This document shows positions 1 through 7,464 of a DNA stretch of 64,000 bases, piece after piece. The number at the start of each line of letters is the position of its first letter. Positions within the stretch are counted from its first letter, which is position 1. The translations under genes were made by a program, and so were the position numbers. The notes under the pieces are model-generated. The model did not search any database, was not told the origin of the DNA, and saw only the letters and a program-made list of their open reading frames with translations. Source of the DNA: Gammaproteobacteria bacterium (GTDB taxonomy: Bacteria; Pseudomonadota; Gammaproteobacteria; JADZEE01); the NCBI GenBank assembly GCA_020850735.1, contig JADZEE010000136.1, positions 90,117-154,116 of the forward strand, in the 5' to 3' direction.

Positions 1-478
1 CAGGCCTTGAGGACCACGTCCGGGCTCGGCCCCGTGCGTCCCGGCAACTCGGTCCGCGCCGTGGCGCCGGTTTCGACGACCGCGCGCGCGATGGAGCGCA
101 GCAGCGCGAGATCCTCGCGGCCGAGGTGGGCGAGCTGGACGCCGACGCCATGTTCGTGCCGGCGCATGATCTGCGCGGACAGGGTGCTCGCGCGGCGCGT
201 TCCGGCCGCCCGGCCGGCCAGGAAGGTGATGCTGACCCGGGTGCCGACCGACAGCGGCTGCGGTCCGGACTCCGGTACCGGCAGACGGAAACGCAGGTAC
301 ATCCCTTCGCGCGAGATGTCCTGGATCTCGCAGTCGATCGGTTCGGTCTTTTCCGCCGTCAGGCGCGCCGGAATACGGACCTTGTGGCGGATACGGGTCC
401 GTTTGACGGTCCGTTCCCGCTCCTCCACGCCACCGATGACTATGGATCGCTCGTCCACCCTCAGTGCCCTCGCCACGG
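1..478 (-). CDS. PilZ-like domain protein (partial, runs off left edge; possible GTG start)
   Basis: Minus-strand translation VARALRVDERSIVIGGVEERERTVKRTRIRHKVRIPARLTAEKTEPIDCEIQDISREGMYLRFRLP...GTRVSITFL resembles the PilZ pattern (R...R, D.S..G); the supplied + ORFs here are antisense. Confidence 0.55.
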
Positions 479-692
479 ATGCTAGTCCTCTTTAGCGTTA
501 TGTTCCAATGCGTTGTAAATCGGCCCGGTGGGGCGGGACTTGAGCGCACGGTCACGGTCGTGACCGCTGCCCACGGGCGGGGCCCGCCGGGCCGGCGGTT
601 ACGGTGCCAGCGACCGGCTGGCGGGAAGCGCGGGATCGAAGCGGAATGTGGACGGGCGCGGCGGATGAAACGCCGGCCGCGACGTGACTGGT

Positions 693-1277
693 CTAGAGTA
701 CGGGCGCCGCGTGCAGTTGCGCGACCGCCGGGGTCCCGCTGCCGGCGAGCTTGCGGCCGGCGCTGAAGGCGGCGAGGTTCAGGTCCCGGAACGCGGCCGG
801 GCTCTGTGCGAGCAGGGCTTGTTCCAATACCGCCACCGGCAGGGAGCCGGCCAACGCCGCCCAGGCGCCGAGCGCGACCACGTTGGCGATCCGCTCGCTG
901 CCCAGATCGAGCGCGGTGCGGGTGAGCGCGAGCTCGTGCAGCACGTACGGTCCCACCGGTGGATCCGGGACCAGCCGCAGGTCGGCGAGCACCAGGGCGC
1001 CCTCGACCAGCAGCGGGACCGAGCGCGCGACGGCGTTCTGGTCCAGCAGCACCAGCGCGTCCAGCCGGGTGGCCAGCGGGTAGTCCACGGGCGCGTCCGC
1101 GACCACCAGATCCGCATGGCAGAATCCGCCGCGCGAGGTCGGTTCGTAGCCCTGCGACTGCGCGACATGGCGGCCGATCCCGCCGAACGCGGCACCCAGC
1201 ACGGTCGCGGCGAGGATCAGGCCCTGGCCGCCGGTACCGGCGAAGCGGATCTCGTGCCGGTACGGGAGACCGCTCAC
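693..1277 (-). CDS. korC: 2-oxoacid:ferredoxin oxidoreductase gamma subunit (KorC-like), GTG start
   Basis: Translation VSGLPYRHEIRFAGTGGQGLILAATVLG...; GTGA overlap with upstream gene stop. Confidence 0.85.
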   Translation of the reverse strand: MSGLPYRHEIRFAGTGGQGLILAATVLGAAFGGIGRHVAQSQGYEPTSRGGFCHADLVVADAPVDYPLATRLDALVLLDQNAVARSVPLLVEGALVLADLRLVPDPPVGPYVLHELALTRTALDLGSERIANVVALGAWAALAGSLPVAVLEQALLAQSPAAFRDLNLAAFSAGRKLAGSGTPAVAQLHAAPVL

Positions 1278-2128
1278 GATTGCCGGTTTCCCGTCGCGCC
1301 GCCCGGCTGCGCCGCGGCGACGACTTCGCGCCAGGCGGCGCCGTACTCGGCGCGATCGGTACGCGCCAGCAGCCCGGTCGGCAGGGTGTTGGGACGAAAC
1401 GGCGTCGCCACCGTGTCGCGGTAGGCATCGGGCCGCACGCCGCTCTTCTGCCGCAACACCATCTCGGGCGCGCTGCCCAGATCGTTCTTGCGGCCGTAGA
1501 CCTCGGTGCAGTCGGATATGACTTCGACGAAGGCGAAGCCGGGGTGCGCCAGGCCGTCGCGGAACAACTCCTTGAGCCTGGGCACGTGGTGCGTGACCTC
1601 GCGGGCGACGTAGCCGGCGCCGGCCGCGGTCGCGAGGGCGCAGGCGTCGAAGGCGGGCTCGACGTTGCCGCCGGGCGTGGTGGTCGTCAGCCGGCTCTCG
1701 GCGGTGGTCGGCGATACCTGTCCGCCGGTCATGCCGTAGACCTCGTTGTTCAGCAGCACGCAGGTCAGATCGAGGTTGCGCCGGCAGGCGTGGATGAGGT
1801 GATTGCCGCCGATCGCCAGGCAGTCGCCGTCGCCGGTGATGACGATGACCGTCAGATCGGGGCGGGCGAGCTTCAGGCCGGTGGCAAAGGCGAGCGGGCG
1901 GCCGTGGGTCACGTGGAAGGTACTGGCGTCGATGTAGGCGGACAGGCGCCCCGCGCAGCCGATCCCGGACACCACGGCGAGGCGGTCCCGGTCGATGCCG
2001 AGCTCGTGTACGGCCCACAGCAGGGCGCGCAGGGCGATGCCGTGGCCGCAGCCCGGACACAGGAAGTGCGGCATCAGCTCCTCGCGCAGGTAGCTGCGGA
2101 CGTCGAATGCGGACGCGCTATCGAGCAT
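1274..2128 (-). CDS. korB: 2-oxoacid:ferredoxin oxidoreductase beta subunit (TPP-binding, KorB-like)
   Basis: CPGCGHGIALRALLWAV...GIGCAGRLSAYI...HGRPLAFATGLKLARPDLTVIVITGDGDCLAIGGNHLIHACRRN: KorB/PorB TPP motif GDGD. Confidence 0.9.
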   Translation of the reverse strand: MLDSASAFDVRSYLREELMPHFLCPGCGHGIALRALLWAVHELGIDRDRLAVVSGIGCAGRLSAYIDASTFHVTHGRPLAFATGLKLARPDLTVIVITGDGDCLAIGGNHLIHACRRNLDLTCVLLNNEVYGMTGGQVSPTTAESRLTTTTPGGNVEPAFDACALATAAGAGYVAREVTHHVPRLKELFRDGLAHPGFAFVEVISDCTEVYGRKNDLGSAPEMVLRQKSGVRPDAYRDTVATPFRPNTLPTGLLARTDRAEYGAAWREVVAAAQPGGATGNRQS

Positions 2129-3278
2129 GGACCAGTTCCTCGATCCGGGTGGCGATGGTGGCCGGCGTGATCGGCTCGCCGTTGAGCCGGTTGATCCCCG
2201 TCACGCGCGGCCCGCTCCGGCACACGCGTTCGACCTCCAGGCGCAGCTGGCCGGCGTTGAGCTCCGGCACCAGCACTGCGCGGGCAGCGGCGGCGGCCAC
2301 CGCCAGTTGCCGTTCCGGAAACGGCCACAGCGTGATCGGCCGGAACAATCCGGCGCGGATGCCGCGTGCCCGCGCCTCGGTCACGGCGCGGCGCGCCGCG
2401 CGCGCACACACGCCGATCGCGACGACCAGCACTTCGGCGTCGTCCGCGTGCACCGTCTCGAAGGCGTCGACGGTATCGCGATGGTGGTCGATCTTGCCGA
2501 GCAGCCGGCCGAGCACGCGATCGGCCGTGTCCGGATCCTGGGTCGGGAAGCCGTGCTCGGCATGCACCAGACCGGTGGTATGACAGCGCAGCCCGTCACC
2601 GGGTCGCGGCATGGCCGGTACACCGTCAGCGCCGGCTGCGTAGGGAGCGAAGCCGGGCGTAGCCCCCGCCGCGCTGCGGCGATCGATCGTGACCAACTCG
2701 TGCGCAGCGGGGAGCAACACCGATTCGGACAGCTGCGCAATGGCCTGGTCGTAGAGCACGAGCACGGGAGTGCGACACAGCTCGGCCAGATTGAAGGCGC
2801 GCACGGTCTGCGCGAAGATCTCACCGACCGAGGCCGGCGCGAGCGCGATGGTCGGATAGTCCCCGTGGCTGCCCCAGCGTGCCTGCATGAGATCGCCCTG
2901 CGACGGGCGCGTCGGCATGCCGGTCGACGGACCGCCGCGCATCACGTCGACGATCACGCAGGGGATCTCGGCGCCGGCGGCGTAGCCGAGATTCTCCTGT
3001 TTCAGCGAAAAGCCCGGTCCGCTGGTCGCGGTCATCGCCTTGACGCCACCCATGGATGCACCGATGACCGCGGCCATCGACGCGATCTCGTCTTCCATCT
3101 GGATGAACACGCCGCCCACCTTCGGCAGCTCGCGCGCCAGCACTTCGGCGATCTCCGACGACGGCGTGATCGGGTAGCCGGCGAAAAATCGACAGCCCGC
3201 GGCAATCGCGCCGAGCGCGCAGGCACGGTTGCCCGACAGCAGCCGGGCCGGTGCCGGCTCGGCAACGACCGCGCTCAC
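2118..3278 (-). CDS. korA: 2-oxoacid:ferredoxin oxidoreductase alpha subunit (KorA-like), GTG start
   Basis: GYPITPSSEIAEVLARELPKVGGVFIQMEDEIASMAAVIGASMGGVKAMTATSGPGFSLKQENLGYA. Confidence 0.9.
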   Translation of the reverse strand: MSAVVAEPAPARLLSGNRACALGAIAAGCRFFAGYPITPSSEIAEVLARELPKVGGVFIQMEDEIASMAAVIGASMGGVKAMTATSGPGFSLKQENLGYAAGAEIPCVIVDVMRGGPSTGMPTRPSQGDLMQARWGSHGDYPTIALAPASVGEIFAQTVRAFNLAELCRTPVLVLYDQAIAQLSESVLLPAAHELVTIDRRSAAGATPGFAPYAAGADGVPAMPRPGDGLRCHTTGLVHAEHGFPTQDPDTADRVLGRLLGKIDHHRDTVDAFETVHADDAEVLVVAIGVCARAARRAVTEARARGIRAGLFRPITLWPFPERQLAVAAAAARAVLVPELNAGQLRLEVERVCRSGPRVTGINRLNGEPITPATIATRIEELVHAR

Positions 3279-4198
3279 GTGGTGGCCTCCACGTGCACGC
3301 GGATGGCGAAATCCGGGCACAGCCATTCGCACAGCCGGCAGCCGGTGCAGGCCGCCGGATCGCTGAGCTCGACGATACGGTCGGCGTTCAGACTCAGGCA
3401 GCGTTCCGGACACAGCTTCACGCAGATGTCGCAGCTCTTGCACCATGCCGGCGTGATTTCGACGCGGATGGCGGGCGGCGCCTGCGGCTGCGCGGCCGCT
3501 ACGGGCGCCGCCGGCTCAGGCCGGTGCCCGCGCACGCGTTCCTCCTCCACGTGGGCGCGGCCGCGGCGGAACGCCTCGAGGTTGACCGCAACCGTTTTCG
3601 GTGGCACGGCGGCCGCGATGACGGCTTCCCAGTCGGCGGCGGCGAAGTCGAGCGCGGTGGACAGTGCGCCCAGCAGCACCGTGTTGGCGGCGCGATCATT
3701 GCCCAGCGCGGCGGCCACACTGGTCGCGTCGAAAGCGTAGCCCTCGCCGACGTGTGCGAGCGCTTCGGGGAGTGACTCGCCGGAGTAGCGCAGCGACGCG
3801 CCGGGGCGGCGATCCAGACACGCGAACGGCGGCACGATGCGCCTGGTGTCGCAGATGAAGATGCCGTGCACCGGCTTCAGGTGGCCCAGCCAGCGCAGGC
3901 CCTCCGCCCACTCCAGCGCGACCAGTACGTCGGCCTCGCCGCGCGGGATGGTCGGCGACCAGACTTCGCGCCCGTAGCGCACGTGGCTGAAGACCGGGCC
4001 GCCGCGCTTGGCCATGCCGTGGACTTCGCTCTGTTTCACGGCGTCGCCGCGTTGCCGGCACAACTCCGCCAGCACCTTGGAGATCATGATGACACCCTGG
4101 CCGCCCACGCCGGCGATCAGCACGTTCACCGTTGCGCGCGCCGTGTCCGGGCGCGGCGCCGGCGCAGTCGCTTCGGCAAGGCCCGGTGCACTGTTCAC
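3275..4198 (-). CDS. Indolepyruvate ferredoxin oxidoreductase beta-like subunit fused to a C-terminal 2x[4Fe-4S] ferredoxin domain, GTG start
   Basis: VNVLIAGVGGQGVIMISKVLAELCRQRGDAVKQSEVHGMAKRGGPVFSHVRYG (IorB) followed by CKSCDICVKLCP and CTGCRLCEWLCP in one ORF. Confidence 0.88.
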   Translation of the reverse strand: MNSAPGLAEATAPAPRPDTARATVNVLIAGVGGQGVIMISKVLAELCRQRGDAVKQSEVHGMAKRGGPVFSHVRYGREVWSPTIPRGEADVLVALEWAEGLRWLGHLKPVHGIFICDTRRIVPPFACLDRRPGASLRYSGESLPEALAHVGEGYAFDATSVAAALGNDRAANTVLLGALSTALDFAAADWEAVIAAAVPPKTVAVNLEAFRRGRAHVEEERVRGHRPEPAAPVAAAQPQAPPAIRVEITPAWCKSCDICVKLCPERCLSLNADRIVELSDPAACTGCRLCEWLCPDFAIRVHVEATT

Positions 4199-6006
4199 TG
4201 GACCACCGGCACGATGCAGTCCATGGCGCAGACCTGCGCGCACAGGGTGCAGCCTATGCACGCCGAGGCATCGATGTGAACTTTGTGGCGGCCCTCGAAG
4301 CGGGCATCGCTCCAGGTCAGCGCGGGGCAACCGAGATTCATGCATGCCTGGCAGGCGTTACAGTTCGCTTCCTGTACGGCCAGGGCGGGGCCTTTGATCT
4401 TCACGGGGTCCAGCACGCACGGGCGGTTGGAAATGATCACGGCGACGCCCTTGTGGGTCGTGGCTTCGCGCAGCGACTGAAACATCGCCGCGACGTCGTA
4501 GGAATCGACCGTCCGCACCCAGTCCACGCCCAGCGCCCGCACCAGCGGTTCGTACTCCACGCGCCGGGTCGTTTCGCCGCGCAGCGTGCGGCCGGTGCCG
4601 GGGTGATCCTGGCCGCCGGTCATGGCCGTGATCTGGTTGTCGAGCAGTACCACGGTGATGTCGGCCTGGTTGTAGACGGCGTCGAGCAATGCGGGTATGC
4701 CGCTGTGCAGAAACGTGGAGTCACCGATGGTCGCGACGACCGGACGCGGCTCGCCGGCTTTGGCCATACCGATCGCGTTGCCGATGGACGAACCCATGGA
4801 TACGACGGTGTCGATTGCCCGCAACGGCGGCAGGCAGGCCAGGGTGTAGCAACCGATGTCGCCCGCGATGCGCGCGTCGACGCCGCGCAGCGCCATGTAA
4901 CTCGTCATGTGCGGGCAGCCGGCACACAGCACCGGTGGTCGCACCAGCGGTTCCGGAGCCCAGCCGGGCGCGGCGCCCGGAGCGTCCAGCACACCCGCCC
5001 GCGCGAGTCCGTCGCGCAGCAGCTCGGTGGACAGCTCGCCCACGCGCGGGAACCACGCCTTGCCCTCGACCGCGAGACCGAGCGCACGGACTTCCTTTTC
5101 GATGACCGGTTCGAGCTCCTCGACCACGAATACCCGCTCGACCGACTCGCAGAACGCCCGGATGGCGCCGGCCGGCAGCGGCCAGGTCGCGCCCAGCTTC
5201 AGCACGCTCGCCCGCGGCAGCACCTCCTTCACGTAGGCATAACAGGTGCCCGCGGTGATCACGCCGATCTTTGCGTCGCCGGGTTCGCGGCGCGTCAGCT
5301 CGGCGTCTTCCAGCCACGCCTGCAGCTTGCTTTCGCGTTCGATCATGAGCGGATGACGGGTCCGGGCGTTGGCGGGGATCATCACGTTCTTGCGCACGTC
5401 GTCGACGAAGCCGCGTGACTGCGGTTCGATCCGCGTGCCGGTGCGCACGGGGCTGCGCGTATGCGACAGGCGCGTGGTGCCGCGGACGATCACGGGTGTG
5501 TCGAAGCGCTCGGACAGCTCGAACGCGAGCCGGGTGTAGTGCAGCGCCTCCTGCGCGTCGGCCGGCTCGAGCACCGGGACACAGGCGAGCTGTGCGAACA
5601 GCCGCGTATCCTGCTCGTTCTGCGAGCTGTGTATGCCGGGATCGTCGCACACGACCAGCACCAGGCCGGCGTTGACGCCGATGTAGGTCTGCGACATGAG
5701 AGCGTCGGCCGCGACGTTGAGACCGACGTGCTTCATGGCCGCGAGCGCGCGCCGCCCGGCGAACGACGCGCCGATGGCCACGTCCAGCGCCACCTTTTCG
5801 TTGGTGGACCACTGCGCGTGCAGATCGTCGGCCGGATAACGGGCCAGGCTCTCGAGGATCTCGGTGCTCGGGGTGCCCGGATAGGCGGCGGCAACGCGCA
5901 CGCCTGCCTCCCAGGCGCCCCGCGCGATCGCCTCGTTGCCGGTCAAGGACCGCAAGTCCTCCCTGGCCCGACCGCGCGGGCGCAGTGTCTCCGGTTCCGC
6001 TTGCAT
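4195..6006 (-). CDS. iorA: Indolepyruvate ferredoxin oxidoreductase alpha subunit
   Basis: 603 aa; LTGNEAIARGAWEAGVRVAAAYPGTPSTEILE...CAGCPHMTSYMALRG...GDIGCYTL...; C-terminal CNACQACMNLGCP and CIGCTLCAQVC. Confidence 0.92.
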   Translation of the reverse strand: MQAEPETLRPRGRAREDLRSLTGNEAIARGAWEAGVRVAAAYPGTPSTEILESLARYPADDLHAQWSTNEKVALDVAIGASFAGRRALAAMKHVGLNVAADALMSQTYIGVNAGLVLVVCDDPGIHSSQNEQDTRLFAQLACVPVLEPADAQEALHYTRLAFELSERFDTPVIVRGTTRLSHTRSPVRTGTRIEPQSRGFVDDVRKNVMIPANARTRHPLMIERESKLQAWLEDAELTRREPGDAKIGVITAGTCYAYVKEVLPRASVLKLGATWPLPAGAIRAFCESVERVFVVEELEPVIEKEVRALGLAVEGKAWFPRVGELSTELLRDGLARAGVLDAPGAAPGWAPEPLVRPPVLCAGCPHMTSYMALRGVDARIAGDIGCYTLACLPPLRAIDTVVSMGSSIGNAIGMAKAGEPRPVVATIGDSTFLHSGIPALLDAVYNQADITVVLLDNQITAMTGGQDHPGTGRTLRGETTRRVEYEPLVRALGVDWVRTVDSYDVAAMFQSLREATTHKGVAVIISNRPCVLDPVKIKGPALAVQEANCNACQACMNLGCPALTWSDARFEGRHKVHIDASACIGCTLCAQVCAMDCIVPVVQ

Positions 6007-6069
6007 TCAGCCCCCGTCGCCTGCGTGAATCAACTGCGCGCAGGCGCCCGCTCAGGGATCCCGCACATG

Positions 6070-6118
6070 AATCGCGATCTTAGTCCGGGCGATCCCCGCG
6101 TCTTTGATGCAAATCAAA
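6070..6118 (-). promoter_or_regulatory. Candidate FNR/ANR-dependent promoter for iorA: palindrome TTGATGCAAATCAA at 6104-6117 and -10-like TAAGAT (minus strand, 6082-6077)
   Basis: Exact TTGAT-N4-ATCAA; centre at 6110.5 lies about 41 bp from a TSS expected near 6069-6070. Confidence 0.7.
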
Positions 6119-6230
6119 CGCTTCGGGCACCGGTGGCGCGCGCGGCACGGGCCCTGCCCGGGTCCGGATCGCCGGTCCCGGCGGTCGCTCCGACAGAACT
6201 CCCCGGGGCGGCCGGGCGACACGACCGGAC

Positions 6231-6260
6231 TTGCCGCCCGCAGGTCGGACCGGCTATAAT
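6231..6260 (+). promoter_or_regulatory. Sigma70-type promoter for tetR operon (TTGCCG-N18-TATAAT)
   Basis: -10 TATAAT at 6255-6260 exact consensus; -35 TTGCCG at 6231-6236. Confidence 0.65.
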
Positions 6261-6261
6261 T

Positions 6262-6296
6262 TCGAACGATGGTTCAAACTTTGAACGAAAATTCGA
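6262..6296. promoter_or_regulatory. 35-bp two-tier palindrome TCGAA-N5-GTTCAAA-C-TTTGAAC-N5-TTCGA, putative TetR operator overlapping the tetR start codon
   Basis: Perfect 7-1-7 inner palindrome with symmetric outer TCGAA/TTCGA arms. Confidence 0.7.
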
Positions 6297-6946
6297 CCAG
6301 ATTCGCCTCGGCTCGTGTACAGCGACGCAACGAGGAGCGCCGGCTGGGTATCCTCCGGGCGGCCTCGCGGGTCTTTCGGAGACGGGGCTTTATCGCCGCA
6401 GGTATGCGCGAGATCGCCGAAGAAGCCGGTATTTCACCGGGAAATCTCTACCATTATTTCAAGGGTAAGGATGCCATCCTGTATTTCTGCCAGGACCGTA
6501 CCCTGGTGCGCATGCAGGCCGCGCTCGACGCTGCGCCGGCGGCCGGCGGCACCGTCGCCGACCAGGTGGCAGCGGTGATCCGCGCGCACGTGCAGTGCAT
6601 GCTCGACGAGTTCGAGGGCGCGACTGCGCATCTGGAGCTGGACGCGCTGCCCGAAGCGCTGCGTCTGCCCCTGGTCGAGCGCCGCGACCGCTACGAGCGA
6701 TCCCTGCGAGCCCTCATCGCCGGCGGTGTCGCCAGCGGTGAGCTCCCGCCATGCGACGCCGCGCTCGTGACCCGGGCGATGCTGGGCGCCATCAACTGGA
6801 GCGCCCGCTGGTACCGTTCCGACGGCCCGCAGACGGTCGACGACGTCGCCGCCGGACTCGCGGATTATCTGGTGCGCGGCCTCGTCGCGCCGGCCAGGAT
6901 CACGGCCACGCCCGCGCGCGTGGCGCATTCAGGAGGTCGTTCATGA
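6269..6946 (+). CDS. TetR/AcrR family transcriptional regulator
   Basis: RNEERRLGILRAASRVFRRRGFIAAGMREIAEEAGISPGNLYHYFKGKDAILYF HTH. Confidence 0.93.
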   Translation: MVQTLNENSTRFASARVQRRNEERRLGILRAASRVFRRRGFIAAGMREIAEEAGISPGNLYHYFKGKDAILYFCQDRTLVRMQAALDAAPAAGGTVADQVAAVIRAHVQCMLDEFEGATAHLELDALPEALRLPLVERRDRYERSLRALIAGGVASGELPPCDAALVTRAMLGAINWSARWYRSDGPQTVDDVAAGLADYLVRGLVAPARITATPARVAHSGGRS

Positions 6947-7464
6947 GTGAATCCACGTCCGCGGCGCCGTCGCGCAGCAATGTCCACAGGGTGCTGCGGG
7001 TCAACGGCGAAGACCTGCCGGTATCGTTCGCGCCCTACAAGACCCTGCTCGAGGTTCTGCGCGAAGACCTCGCGCTGACCGGCACCAAGCACGGCTGCGA
7101 GCTCGGCGAATGCGGTGCCTGTGCGGTGCTGGTCGATGGTCAGCCCCTGCTCGCCTGCCTGCTGCTGGCGATCGAGTGCGAGGGCCGCGACATCGCCACC
7201 GTGGAGGGTCTTGCCGACGGTCCCGATCTGCACCCGCTGCAGACAGCCTTCGCCGATCTCGGCGGCGCGCAGTGCGGTTACTGCACACCCGGCATCCTCA
7301 TGACCGCCAAGGCGCTGCTCGACGACGATCCGGATCCGGACCGCGAGCGCATACGTGAAGCGCTGTCGGGGAATCTGTGCCGCTGCACCGGCTACCAGCA
7401 GATCTTCGAGTCGGTCGAACGGGCGGCACAGGAGCTGCGCGAGACCGGGGAGGCAGGCCGATGA
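6943..7464 (+). CDS. Xanthine dehydrogenase-family [2Fe-2S] subunit (4-hydroxybenzoyl-CoA reductase gamma-like)
   Basis: [20 protein letters not shown] and [16 protein letters not shown]...[16 protein letters not shown] overlap with tetR. Confidence 0.92.
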   Translation: MSESTSAAPSRSNVHRVLRVNGEDLPVSFAPYKTLLEVLREDLALTGTKHGCELGECGACAVLVDGQPLLACLLLAIECEGRDIATVEGLADGPDLHPLQTAFADLGGAQCGYCTPGILMTAKALLDDDPDPDRERIREALSGNLCRCTGYQQIFESVERAAQELRETGEAGR

